Of a stretch of DNA of 64,000 bases, positions 33,771-42,216 are shown in pieces; position 1 is the first letter of the stretch; each line of letters starts with the position of its first letter. The translations under genes were made by a program, and so were the position numbers. The notes below the pieces were generated by a model, which had not been told where the DNA came from, did not search any database, and was given only the letters and a program-made list of their open reading frames with translations. The DNA lies in the NCBI RefSeq assembly GCF_003952425.1, contig NZ_CP034449.1, positions 5,878,001-5,942,000 of the forward strand, given 5' to 3'. Source of the stretch: Mesorhizobium sp. M2A.F.Ca.ET.046.03.2.1 (GTDB lineage: Bacteria; Pseudomonadota; Alphaproteobacteria; Rhizobiales; Rhizobiaceae).

Positions 33771-35312
33771 CTAAGCTTCCGGATTAGCCGCGATCTCCTC
33801 GCGGCGATGCGCGACATAGGCGTCGAGCTCCTCGCGGATCGCGGCGTCCATCACCGGCTCCTCGTAATCGTGCAAGGTCTGCTGCCAGAGCTCGGTCGCC
33901 CGCTCCAGCGCGTCCTTGCCGCCGGCTTCCTGCCAGGCGCCGTAATTCTGCCAGTTGGAGAGCATCGGTTGGTAGAAGGCGGTGGTGTAGCGCGACATGG
34001 TGTGCTCGGCGCCGAAGAAATGGCCGCCGGCCGGCACCGACTTGATCGCCTCGAAGCCGAGGTCGTCCTCCTGGAACGGCAGCGGCCGCAGAAACTCCAT
34101 CATGTTCTGCAGGATCTCGACGTCCAGCACGAGCTTTTCGTAGGACGCTGTCAGCCCGCCCTCCAGCCAGCCGACGGCGTGATAGATCAGATTGGCCCCG
34201 CCAAGCACCGCGCCCCAGGTCGCCATTTCAGTTTCGTAGGCCGCCTGCAGGTCGACGACGTTGGAGGCATTCGCGTTGGAGGTGCGGTAGGGCAAATTGT
34301 AGCGGCGCGCCAACTGCCCGGCGATGATGTTGGCCTTGGCGTTTTCCGGCGTGCCGAAGGCCGGCGCGCCCGACTTCATGTCGACATTGGAGGTGAAAGC
34401 GCCGTACATCACCGGCGTGCCGGGGTTGACGAGCTGCGTCAGCGTCACGCCGAACAGCGCCTCGGCATTCTGCTGGCAGAGCGCGGCGGCAAGCGTCACC
34501 GGCGTCATCGCGCCCATCAGCGTGAAGGGGGTGACCGTCACCGGCTGGCCATGCTCGGCCATGGCGATCAGGCCTTCGGCCATCGCGTCGTCGAACAGGC
34601 GTGGCGAGTTGATCGAGATGATCGTGGTCACGCCCGGCGAAGCGCGCATCTCCTCGACCGAGATGCCGCGCGCGATCGCCATCATGTTGATGCCGTCCAT
34701 CGCCCTGGCGCGGCCAATCGCGGTGCAATGGAAGGAGAGGTCGCTCAGCGTCAGATTGGCGTGATAGGTGTCGAGATGGCGCGAATTCGCCGGCAGCTCG
34801 ATCGGCGCCACCACTTGGTTGCCGATGATGTGGATGGCGTTGAAGTGGTGCGCCAGCCGGATGAAGTTCTGATAGTCGGGCAGGTTGCCTGGACGCCGGC
34901 CGTTAATGCGGTCATGCACATTGGGCGGACCGGCGACTAGACCGAAGACCAGTGAATTGCCGCCGAAATGGAGCTGCTTTTCGGGATTGCGGCTGGTCAG
35001 CGTGAAGGAGGAGGGAACGTTGCGCAGCGCCTCGGCGACGATGCTCTCGTCGATGCGGATGGTGTTGCTCTCGCGATCGACGGTGGCGCCAGCCTTGGAG
35101 AACAGGTCCATCACCTTTTCGCTCATGACGCGGATGCCGAGTTCCGACAGGATGCGCATCGATGTCTTGTGCAACTGCTCCATGCGCTCCTCGTCGAGAA
35201 GCTGCATGGGCGGGTAGGGATTTTTCACGCTCTGCCACGGCAGTTGCGCGATGCCGCCGCCGCTGCGTCCGAGCTTCGATCGGCGACCGCCGCCGCGCCT
35301 GTCCTGTGACAT
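33771..35312 (-). CDS. MttB-superfamily (trimethylamine methyltransferase-like) protein without pyrrolysine
   Basis: Member of the MttB superfamily, 513 residues, with no internal TAG codon and so no pyrrolysine. Non-pyrrolysine members such as glycine betaine methyltransferase MtgB move a methyl group from a quaternary amine to a corrinoid protein. Motifs include LLDEERMEQLHKTSMRILSELGI near the N-terminus and SINSPRLFDDAMAEGLIAMAEHGQPV in the barrel. No corrinoid protein, methylcobamide:folate methyltransferase or reactivase is in the window, so partners must lie elsewhere or the reaction differs. The operon context (Sox-type demethylase, DMGDH-like gene) favours N-methyl amine metabolism. 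Confidence 0.88.
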   Translation of the reverse strand: MSQDRRGGGRRSKLGRSGGGIAQLPWQSVKNPYPPMQLLDEERMEQLHKTSMRILSELGIRVMSEKVMDLFSKAGATVDRESNTIRIDESIVAEALRNVPSSFTLTSRNPEKQLHFGGNSLVFGLVAGPPNVHDRINGRRPGNLPDYQNFIRLAHHFNAIHIIGNQVVAPIELPANSRHLDTYHANLTLSDLSFHCTAIGRARAMDGINMMAIARGISVEEMRASPGVTTIISINSPRLFDDAMAEGLIAMAEHGQPVTVTPFTLMGAMTPVTLAAALCQQNAEALFGVTLTQLVNPGTPVMYGAFTSNVDMKSGAPAFGTPENAKANIIAGQLARRYNLPYRTSNANASNVVDLQAAYETEMATWGAVLGGANLIYHAVGWLEGGLTASYEKLVLDVEILQNMMEFLRPLPFQEDDLGFEAIKSVPAGGHFFGAEHTMSRYTTAFYQPMLSNWQNYGAWQEAGGKDALERATELWQQTLHDYEEPVMDAAIREELDAYVAHRREEIAANPEA

Positions 35313-35342
35313 CGGATTATTTCCTCCCGATCCTCTTTCTTC

Positions 35343-35386
35343 GCAATTCCGGACGGAAAACCGTTCACACTTTTCCTGGAATTGCT
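35343..35386 (+). repeat. Dispersed palindromic repeat, family A, copy 2
   Basis: Matches the copy at 923-967 almost base for base (ccgttcac here, ccgtttcac there). It lies inside the long minus-strand operon, in the 31 to 75 bases between the D-2-hydroxyacid dehydrogenase stop and the MttB-like start. It may therefore be transcribed and could attenuate or process the message at that point. Confidence 0.85.
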
Positions 35387-35387
35387 T

Positions 35388-36356
35388 TCAATAGCCGCGT
35401 TCCGGATTGACCACATTCTCCAGCGGCTCACCTTTGCGGTAGCGCGCCAGATTGTCGGCGAACATGTGCAACGACTTGATGTCCCAGCCGTCATAGACCG
35501 CCGCGCAATGCGGCGTGATGACGACGTTTTCGTAACCCCAGAGCGGGTGCTCGGCCGGCAGCGGTTCGGTCGCGAAAACGTCGAGCGCCGCGCCCTTGAT
35601 CCGCTTGTTGTCGAGCGCGCTCAACAACGCGGCCTCCTCGACGACGCCGCCGCGCGAAATGTCGATGAGCACGGCGGACGGCTTCATCGCGGCGAAGGCG
35701 GCCTCGCCAAACAGACCGCGCGTGGTCGGCAGCAGAGGCACGCAGCAGACGATGAAATCGGCGCGGCCGATCAGTGCCAGCAGCGCGTCGGGACCATGAA
35801 CCTCGTCGAGCGAGGGCATTGGTTTCGGCCGTGCGCGGACGCCCAGCGTGCGCATGCCCATCGCCTGGGCGCGGCGCGCGACGGCCTCGCCGGTCTTGCC
35901 GAGGCCGATGATGAGGAGGGTCTTGCCCTCGATCGGCTCGACGCGGCCGCCGCCCCATTGGCGGGCCTGCTGCCGGCGTTCGAAACCGCGCAGGTCGAGG
36001 GAGAAGGAGAGCATCGCGCCCAACGCATATTCGGCCAGCATGCCTGCGGCGACGCCGGCCGAATTCGTGACCATAACATGCGCCGGATCCCAGCGCCCGA
36101 GATGATCGGTGCCGGAGCCGCCGATCGACACCCATTTCACCGTCGGGCTCTCGGTCAGCGCCTGGCGCGGATAGCGCGGCGTGCCGTCGAAACGGATCGA
36201 ATAGACCACCTCGGCGCTGATCTGTTCGATCAGGGCTGGGAGGCCGGCATAGGTATCGCAGGCATGGACTTCGAGGTCCGGATGCGTCTCGGCGAGCACG
36301 GCAAGCGCACCCGCCAGCTTGTCGGTGTGCAGGATGATTGTTGGGCGCGCCGACAT
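35388..36356 (-). CDS. D-isomer specific 2-hydroxyacid dehydrogenase
   Basis: NAD(P)-dependent oxidoreductase of 322 residues, interconverting 2-oxo acids and D-2-hydroxy acids. Nucleotide motif GLGKTG at 151-156, ISRGGVVEEAALL with the catalytic Arg region, FATEPLPAEHPLW and the catalytic His in TPHCAAV. ATG at 36356 (MSARPTIILH) was chosen over an upstream frame start inside the aldolase gene. It could reduce or oxidise the 2-oxo acid left after D-amino acid oxidation, or remove glyoxylate; the substrate is unproved. Only 7 bases from the DapA-family gene. Confidence 0.88.
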   Translation of the reverse strand: MSARPTIILHTDKLAGALAVLAETHPDLEVHACDTYAGLPALIEQISAEVVYSIRFDGTPRYPRQALTESPTVKWVSIGGSGTDHLGRWDPAHVMVTNSAGVAAGMLAEYALGAMLSFSLDLRGFERRQQARQWGGGRVEPIEGKTLLIIGLGKTGEAVARRAQAMGMRTLGVRARPKPMPSLDEVHGPDALLALIGRADFIVCCVPLLPTTRGLFGEAAFAAMKPSAVLIDISRGGVVEEAALLSALDNKRIKGAALDVFATEPLPAEHPLWGYENVVITPHCAAVYDGWDIKSLHMFADNLARYRKGEPLENVVNPERGY

Positions 36357-36363
36357 CGCGACC

Positions 36364-37272
36364 TCAATTGCCGCCGATATGGTCGGCAGCACTGCCGAGC
36401 TCGACAAGCAAAGCCCTGCCGTTTTCCAACGTCGCATTCTCATGCGGCGCGCGCAGGTTTAGCCAGCGCCGGTCGCCGGACTTGACCGCAAGCACCGCCT
36501 TCATCGCCGGGATCAGCCCGGCGTCCTGGATCACCTTTCGGAACGCCTTGACGGCTGCATCCGCCTCCATGACGTCTTCGCCCTTCCTTGCCGCATCGTA
36601 GAGGCGGCGGATGGCGGCGGCGTTCAGATTGACCGTGGCCGAGATGCAGCCGGCCGCGCCGCTGGCAAGACCCTTGGTGAGTTGCGCCTCCGAGCTTGGG
36701 AACACGGAGATATCGGGCGCGGCGGCGATGACGGCGGCGGTGTTGTTCCAGTCGCCGGCGCTATCCTTGTAGGCGACGACCGTGTCCGGAAAGGCCTTGC
36801 TCAGTCTGGCTGTCAGCGCCGGGCTGACCGGCACGCCGGAATTTTGCGGGATATGGTAGAGGATCACCCGCATCGAAGGTTTTGCCACCTTTTCGATCAG
36901 CTCGCTGTAATAGCGCGCCTGACCATTGTCGCCTGCGCCGGTGTAGAAGAAGGACGGCAGCACCATGACCGCGGCGCAGCCGAGGCCGACGGCATGCGCC
37001 GACAATTCGACTGTTTCGGGAAGCGCGGTCACACCAGTGCCGGGCATCAGCCGGTCGGGCGCGATACCAGCCTCGAGCAGCCATTCCAGCGCTTGCATGC
37101 GTTCGCGCAGCGAAACCGAGAGCGCTTCGCCGGTAGTGCCGAAGGGCGAGAGGAAATGCGCGCCCCGGCCGAGCACCCATTTGGCGTGGGAGATCCAGAG
37201 ATCGCGCGCGATGCGGCCGTCGTCTTCGAACGGCGTCAGGATGGGGGCGATGGTTCCTTGCGGGCGGGTCAT
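36364..37272 (-). CDS. DapA/N-acetylneuraminate lyase-family aldolase or deaminase
   Basis: Class I aldolase-type TIM barrel, 302 residues. GTTGE at 45-49, Tyr139 in the YHIPQNSG motif, and the Schiff-base Lys169 (VAYKDSAGDW) are all in place. The family includes dihydrodipicolinate synthase, keto-deoxy sugar acid aldolases and dehydratases, and hydroxyproline-pathway deaminases. A lysine-biosynthetic role is unlikely in this operon; cleavage or dehydration of a 2-oxo acid intermediate is likelier. It sits between soxG and the hydroxyacid dehydrogenase with gaps of about 10 bases. Confidence 0.87.
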   Translation of the reverse strand: MTRPQGTIAPILTPFEDDGRIARDLWISHAKWVLGRGAHFLSPFGTTGEALSVSLRERMQALEWLLEAGIAPDRLMPGTGVTALPETVELSAHAVGLGCAAVMVLPSFFYTGAGDNGQARYYSELIEKVAKPSMRVILYHIPQNSGVPVSPALTARLSKAFPDTVVAYKDSAGDWNNTAAVIAAAPDISVFPSSEAQLTKGLASGAAGCISATVNLNAAAIRRLYDAARKGEDVMEADAAVKAFRKVIQDAGLIPAMKAVLAVKSGDRRWLNLRAPHENATLENGRALLVELGSAADHIGGN

Positions 37273-37281
37273 GACTATCCT

Positions 37282-37854
37282 CTATGCTGTGTGGCCGGCC
37301 ACCGCCGCAACGGCGCGGGCGAAGTAGGCCGAAGCCGTGATGTCGAAGAGTATGTCGAAACCTGCCGGCGAACGGAACGTCACGGCCTCGATATGGCCGA
37401 CGCGGGTCTGGGCGATATCATCGGCGCCGAATTTTTGCGATCTCAGGTCCAGCGCGCAAAGACTGCACATCGCTTCGGCGAGGCGGGGGCCGGAAAGCCG
37501 CATCCATGCCCAGCCTTCCTCGCGCCATGACGAGTAGCCTTTCGGCGCCGGGGCGGCCTGCCAGATAGCTTTAACATCGGCGAGAGTTTCCGCGGCGTCC
37601 TCCGCGAGGAGCAGGATGTCCTCATTGCCGAGCCGAAGGACCCTCATACCGCGATGCTCGCCGATGCGGTTGACTCCGGGGATGGGAATGCCGTGCTGGC
37701 CGAGCCAGTCGGCGCTGCCGCCGCCTTTCAGGCCGAAGCGCGGGCTGGCGGTAAGGTCGTTCAGCGCGACCGCACCGGAAATCAGCTGCGTCGTGCCGTC
37801 CGCCGCGCCGCTGGGCATGAAAGGATAAATGCGAGTTGCTACGCTAGCGGCCAT
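37282..37854 (-). CDS. soxG: Sarcosine oxidase gamma-subunit family protein
   Basis: Gamma subunit of a heterotetrameric sarcosine oxidase-type enzyme, 190 residues. It has the small GcvT-like fold of the family, with FGLKG, AWMRLSGPRLAEAMCSLCALDLR and a conserved C-terminal domain ending in FDILFDITASAYFARAVA. It stabilises the alpha subunit next to the folate site. ATG at 37854 directly abuts the stop of soxA. The order B-D-A-G is the usual one. Confidence 0.9.
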   Translation of the reverse strand: MAASVATRIYPFMPSGAADGTTQLISGAVALNDLTASPRFGLKGGGSADWLGQHGIPIPGVNRIGEHRGMRVLRLGNEDILLLAEDAAETLADVKAIWQAAPAPKGYSSWREEGWAWMRLSGPRLAEAMCSLCALDLRSQKFGADDIAQTRVGHIEAVTFRSPAGFDILFDITASAYFARAVAAVAGHTA

Positions 37855-40701
37855 CTACATCTCCTGCCGCGCATTGGTCGGGTCGAAGAAGGCGTGGTCG
37901 ACGACCGGCGCCTCCACCAGCTCGCCATTGCGGCACTTCACCGTCACGCGGCTGCCTTCCGCCTGGTCGTCGACATGAACATAGGCGAGCGCGATGTGGC
38001 GCTCGAGCGATGGCGAATATCCGACCGAGGTGATCTGGCCGACGGGAGCGCCATTGCGCAGCACCAGGCAGCTTTCGCCGGGGATGTTGCTGGCGCCGGC
38101 GGGGAATTGCAGCCCGACCAGCTTGCGGGTCTGGCCGAGCCTTGCGCGCATCTCGATGGAGCGCTTGCCGACGAAGAACGGCTTCTTCTTCGAAACCGCC
38201 CAGCCGAAGCCTAATTCGTCGGGCGTGGTGATCGCATCCGTGTCCTGGCCGATCAGGATGTGGCCCTTCTCCAGGCGCAATATGCGCGACGCCTCCAGGC
38301 CGTAGGGGCGCAAGCCGTGCGGCTTGCCCGCGGCCATCACCGCGTCCCACAGGCTGGGCGCCAGGCTTGAGGGGCAATGCAATTCGTAGCTGAGCTCGCC
38401 GGTGAAGCCGATGCGCATCACCCGCACCGGCACGCCGGCGACCGTGCCTTCGCGGCCGCTCAGATAGGGGAAGGCGTCGCGGCTGAAATCGATGTCGCTC
38501 TCCAGCGTTTCGAGCACCTGGCGCGCCTTGGGTCCGGTGACGTTGAGGCCTGAGAAGGCGCCGGTGAGGTTGAGCACGTCGACCTTCAGTCGCCACTCGG
38601 CATTCCAGAACAGCATGTCGGCATAGACGCGCGCCACCGCGCCGGTGGTTGCCGTCACATAGAACTGGTCCTGCGCCATCCGGTAGGCGACGCCATCGTC
38701 GACCACCGAGCCCATCTCGTTGAGCATCAGGCAGTAGCGCACGCGGCCGACAGGCTGGCTGGCATGCGCCATCGTGTAGAGGCGATCGAGGAACTCGCCG
38801 GCGTCCGGCCCGCGGATCTCCAGCTTGCCGAGCGTCGAGACGTCGAGCAGGCCGACGCCTTCGCGCACCGCCAGGATTTCTTCGCGGACGGCTTCGTCAG
38901 CACTGCTGGCGTCACCATAGTAATAGGGCCGCCACCATGCGCCGACCGGCTTCATCGCGGCGTTCAGCGCGAGGTGCCGCGCATGCAGCGCCGTGCGGCG
39001 CTCCAGCGTTTCGTGATGGCCGGCAAGCACGCCGAGCGTTTCCGGCCCCACGGGAGGACGCGCCGTGGTGATGCCGATCTCGCCGACCGTCCGGCCGGTT
39101 GCCTCCGCGACGATCCGGGCGGTCGCCAGCGCCGAATGGCGTCCCTGGCTCGGGCCCATGCCGACAGTGGTGAAGCGCTTGACCAGCTCGATCTCGCGAT
39201 AGCCGTCCTTGGTGGCGTTCTGGAGGTCCTTGACCTGCAGGTCCTCGTCGAAATCGACAAAATCGCGTCCCTTGGGATCGGCGAGGATCGGCTGCACATA
39301 GCGTGGCCGGGCGCTCTTTGGATTGGCTACCGGAAGCTCTTCGGTGACCGCATGACCGAGGCGCGAGAGCGCGGCAGCCGCCGCGCGCCGGCCGCTGGCG
39401 ATGGCGTCCTCCTCGGCAACGGCGCCGGCGAGATGGACGGGACCTTGAGGAAGCGTGATCGTCATCATGTGCGTGGCGGCGTCGTAGCCGACCTTGCCGC
39501 CAGCCTGGCAGGGCAATTGCCATGCCGGCGCGCTGCCGATCGAAACCGTCAGCAGGTCGCACGCGATCCAGCTTCCGCCGATACGGACGCGGGCGAGGTG
39601 ACGGTTGCCGGCCGTGCCTTCCGCCGCCTCCACGGTTACGCCTTTGCGGATGGCGACGCCCTTGCCCCGGAGCTCAGCTTCCAGCGGACTGGTAGCGCCG
39701 GCAGGTCTCGGATCGACTAGCTCGACGACCGATACGCTGGCGTCCAGCAGATCGAGCGCCGTCCGGTAGCCGTCGTCATGGGCGGCCAGCACCACGGCAC
39801 TGTCGCCAGGCCGCACGCCATAGTGGCGGATCAGGCGCTGCGCGGCTCCGCCGAGCATGATCCCCGGCAGGTCGTTGTTTCGGAAGACGGCCGGCTGCTC
39901 GATGGCTCCAGTCGCGAGGATCACCTCCCGGGCGCGTGTCCGATGGAGGCGATCGCCCTCGATCAGCGGCAGCCAATTGTCCTCGTACCAGCCATTGCAG
40001 ACGGTGCCGGTCAGCAGCTTGAGATTGGGCAGCGATGCGAGCCGTGACGACAGGCCGGAGAGGACGGCCGGATCATAGCGGCCATAGCTCAGCACGCCGC
40101 CGACCTCGGGATTCTCGTCGCACAGCACAACGTCGGCGCCGGCCTCGGCGGCGGCGATCGCGGCACTCAGTCCCGTCGGGCCGGCGCCGACGACGAGCAC
40201 GTCGCAATGCAGATGCGTCTTGTCGAAATGCCGGTGCGGAGCCTTGGTGTCGACCACGCCGAGGCCCGCCTTGCGGCGGATCATCGGCTCCCAGAATTTC
40301 AGCCAGCTGTCGCGGCGCGGGCCCATGAAGGTGCGGTAGTAGAAGCCGACCGGCAGGAAGCGGCCGAACCTGTCCATGACGGCGTCGCGGTCGCGCTCGA
40401 GCGAGCCGTTGACGTTCTGGGCGCTGACCCGCAGCCCTTCGCTGATCGGCGTGCGCTCGGCGGCGGCGTTCGGTTCGGACGGGAGTTGCACCAGCGCGTT
40501 GGCGTCGGCTCCGGTCATCGACAGGATGCCGCGCGGACGGTGGTATTTGAACGAGCGCGACAGCACCCATTGGCCGGACGCGGCGAGCGCGCTGGCGATG
40601 CTGTCGCCTTCATAGCCTTCAAAAGGCTTGCCCTCGAAGCTGAAGCGGATGCGGCGGCTTCGGTCGATCCGGCTTCCGAAGGGGGCGGGCAGCCGGTTCA
40701 T
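37855..40701 (-). CDS. soxA: Sarcosine oxidase alpha-subunit family protein
   Basis: Large subunit of 948 residues. Residues 20-100 form the N-terminal ferredoxin-like domain (SFEGKPFEGYEGDSIASALAA), 165-500 an NAD(P)/FAD disulfide-reductase-like domain starting at GAGPTG (172-177), and the last 380 residues a GcvT-type aminomethyltransferase domain that captures formaldehyde on tetrahydrofolate. ATG at 40701 overlaps the soxD stop by four bases; the frame upstream is a shadow of soxD. The N-methyl substrate could be sarcosine or another secondary amine, as the usual companions glyA and purU are missing. Confidence 0.92.
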   Translation of the reverse strand: MNRLPAPFGSRIDRSRRIRFSFEGKPFEGYEGDSIASALAASGQWVLSRSFKYHRPRGILSMTGADANALVQLPSEPNAAAERTPISEGLRVSAQNVNGSLERDRDAVMDRFGRFLPVGFYYRTFMGPRRDSWLKFWEPMIRRKAGLGVVDTKAPHRHFDKTHLHCDVLVVGAGPTGLSAAIAAAEAGADVVLCDENPEVGGVLSYGRYDPAVLSGLSSRLASLPNLKLLTGTVCNGWYEDNWLPLIEGDRLHRTRAREVILATGAIEQPAVFRNNDLPGIMLGGAAQRLIRHYGVRPGDSAVVLAAHDDGYRTALDLLDASVSVVELVDPRPAGATSPLEAELRGKGVAIRKGVTVEAAEGTAGNRHLARVRIGGSWIACDLLTVSIGSAPAWQLPCQAGGKVGYDAATHMMTITLPQGPVHLAGAVAEEDAIASGRRAAAAALSRLGHAVTEELPVANPKSARPRYVQPILADPKGRDFVDFDEDLQVKDLQNATKDGYREIELVKRFTTVGMGPSQGRHSALATARIVAEATGRTVGEIGITTARPPVGPETLGVLAGHHETLERRTALHARHLALNAAMKPVGAWWRPYYYGDASSADEAVREEILAVREGVGLLDVSTLGKLEIRGPDAGEFLDRLYTMAHASQPVGRVRYCLMLNEMGSVVDDGVAYRMAQDQFYVTATTGAVARVYADMLFWNAEWRLKVDVLNLTGAFSGLNVTGPKARQVLETLESDIDFSRDAFPYLSGREGTVAGVPVRVMRIGFTGELSYELHCPSSLAPSLWDAVMAAGKPHGLRPYGLEASRILRLEKGHILIGQDTDAITTPDELGFGWAVSKKKPFFVGKRSIEMRARLGQTRKLVGLQFPAGASNIPGESCLVLRNGAPVGQITSVGYSPSLERHIALAYVHVDDQAEGSRVTVKCRNGELVEAPVVDHAFFDPTNARQEM

Positions 40702-40964
40702 GCGTGGTCCCGCAGGTCGGAGGCGTCGAAGGTGCGGATGATCTCGTTGCTGACCAGGTCGCGCTCGGCCAGGAAGAAATAGTTGCTCGGCACGTGCCGC
40801 CACCATTCGACCACGATGCCCTTGCGGTTTTCGGCCCGGAACAGGTGCCGCGACCAGTCCCTGTCGGCGGTTGCGTTCGGATCGGGTCGCGCGCGCATCG
40901 GTCCGAAGGACTGGAACTCGTCGATGTTGCGCGGGCCGTTCATGGGGCAGGTGAGCAGTTTCAT
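40698..40964 (-). CDS. soxD: Sarcosine oxidase delta-subunit family protein
   Basis: Zinc-binding small subunit of 88 residues. The N-terminus LLTCPMNGPRNIDEFQSFGP fits the family variant with a single cysteine in place of the CPxCG pair; WSRHLFRAENRKGIVVEWWRHVPSNYFFLAERD is the conserved core. It lies between soxB (3-base gap) and soxA (four-base overlap). Confidence 0.92.
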   Translation of the reverse strand: MKLLTCPMNGPRNIDEFQSFGPMRARPDPNATADRDWSRHLFRAENRKGIVVEWWRHVPSNYFFLAERDLVSNEIIRTFDASDLRDHA

Positions 40965-40967
40965 GGA

Positions 40968-42209
40968 TCAATGGCTCGCGGCGGTCGCGCCCATTTCATT
41001 GAGCAGCCGGAAGGTTTCGAACCGCTCCAATGCAAATGGCTTCAGGATGTCGGGCATGCGGCCCTCAGCGATCGTCTGCGCCATGCGCTTGCCGGCGACG
41101 GGAGTCGCCTTGAAGCCCCAGGTGCCCCAGCCGCAGTCAAGCCAGAGATTGGTGAGCGGACTCGCCCCCATGATCGGGCTGTAGTCCGGCGTCATGTCGG
41201 TGATGCCGGCCCATTGCCTCAGCAGCCGCACGCCCTGCAGGAAAGGAAAGAGGTGGACGGCGCCTTCGGCGAGGTGCTCCTTCATGTCGAGCGTCGAGCG
41301 CGTCGAATAGAGCTGGTAGGGGTCGGAGCCGCCGCCGATGACGACCTCGCCGCGCGAGGATTGCACCAGATAGGTGTGCAGCGAGACCGAGGAGACAAGC
41401 GTGTCCAGCCAGGGTTTCAACGGCTGGGTCACCATGGCCTGTAGCGGGTAGCAGCGGATCGGAAGCTCGACGCCGGCCATCAGCGCCACGTCGTAGTTCA
41501 TGCCGCCGGTGGCGATCAGCACCTGGCCGCAGGCGACGCGGCCTCGGTTCGTCTTGACGGCCTGGACGCGGTCGCCGATGACCTCGAAGCCTTGCACTTC
41601 GGTGCGCTGATGGATCTCGACTCCGCGCCGCGATGCCTGGGCGGCATAGCCCCAGGCGACTGCGTCGTGGCGCGCCGTTCCGCCGTCGGCGTGCCAGAGC
41701 CCGCCGAGGATTTCGAGCGGGCCGCCATAGTCCATGTTCAGCAGCGGACAGAGCTCCTCGACGCCCTTCTGGTCGACGACCTCGGTGCGCGTGCCCATGT
41801 GCTTGCCCATCTCGGCGCGCATATGGAAGCTGCGCATCGTCGCCTCTGTATGCGCAAGCGTCAGCTGGCCGCGCTGCGAGAACATGACGTTGAAGTCGAG
41901 CTCTTGCGACAGCCGCTCGAACAGCTCGACGCCCTCCTTGTAGAAGGCGATGCCTTCCGGGGTGATGTAGTTGGAGCGGATGGTGGTGGTGTTGCGCGCC
42001 GTGTTGCCGCCGGCGAGGTAGCCCTTCTCCAGGACCGCCACGCTCTTTATGCCGTGATATTTGGCAAGATGATGCGCGCAGGACAGTCCATGTCCGCCGC
42101 CGCCGATGATGACGACGTCGTAGGCCGGCTTCAGCTCCGGCGTTGCCGGGATGTCGCCGCTGACCGGATAGTCCCTGCTGAGACCATATTTCAGAAGTCT
42201 AAGAGGCAT
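40968..42209 (-). CDS. soxB: Sarcosine oxidase beta-subunit family protein
   Basis: Catalytic flavin subunit, 413 residues, oxidising an N-methyl amine to the imine that yields formaldehyde. FAD motif VVIIGGGGHGLSCAHHL at 32-48 and the ARHDAVAWGY motif, whose His181 corresponds to the covalently FMN-linked histidine of known enzymes. The C-terminal CGWGTWGFKATPVAGK is typical. It heads the soxBDAG block and follows the MmgE/PrpD gene by 7 bases, in one operon. Confidence 0.92.
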   Translation of the reverse strand: MPLRLLKYGLSRDYPVSGDIPATPELKPAYDVVIIGGGGHGLSCAHHLAKYHGIKSVAVLEKGYLAGGNTARNTTTIRSNYITPEGIAFYKEGVELFERLSQELDFNVMFSQRGQLTLAHTEATMRSFHMRAEMGKHMGTRTEVVDQKGVEELCPLLNMDYGGPLEILGGLWHADGGTARHDAVAWGYAAQASRRGVEIHQRTEVQGFEVIGDRVQAVKTNRGRVACGQVLIATGGMNYDVALMAGVELPIRCYPLQAMVTQPLKPWLDTLVSSVSLHTYLVQSSRGEVVIGGGSDPYQLYSTRSTLDMKEHLAEGAVHLFPFLQGVRLLRQWAGITDMTPDYSPIMGASPLTNLWLDCGWGTWGFKATPVAGKRMAQTIAEGRMPDILKPFALERFETFRLLNEMGATAASH

Positions 42210-42216
42210 TGCGGGC

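Noticed and set aside
33771..35312. Pyrrolysine-containing MttB
   Set aside because: The gene has no in-frame TAG and no pylTSBCD genes are visible, so it belongs to the non-pyrrolysine branch.
36364..37272. Biosynthetic dapA (dihydrodipicolinate synthase)
   Set aside because: Family residues fit, but the operon is catabolic and the DapA family has many other activities; no gene symbol given.
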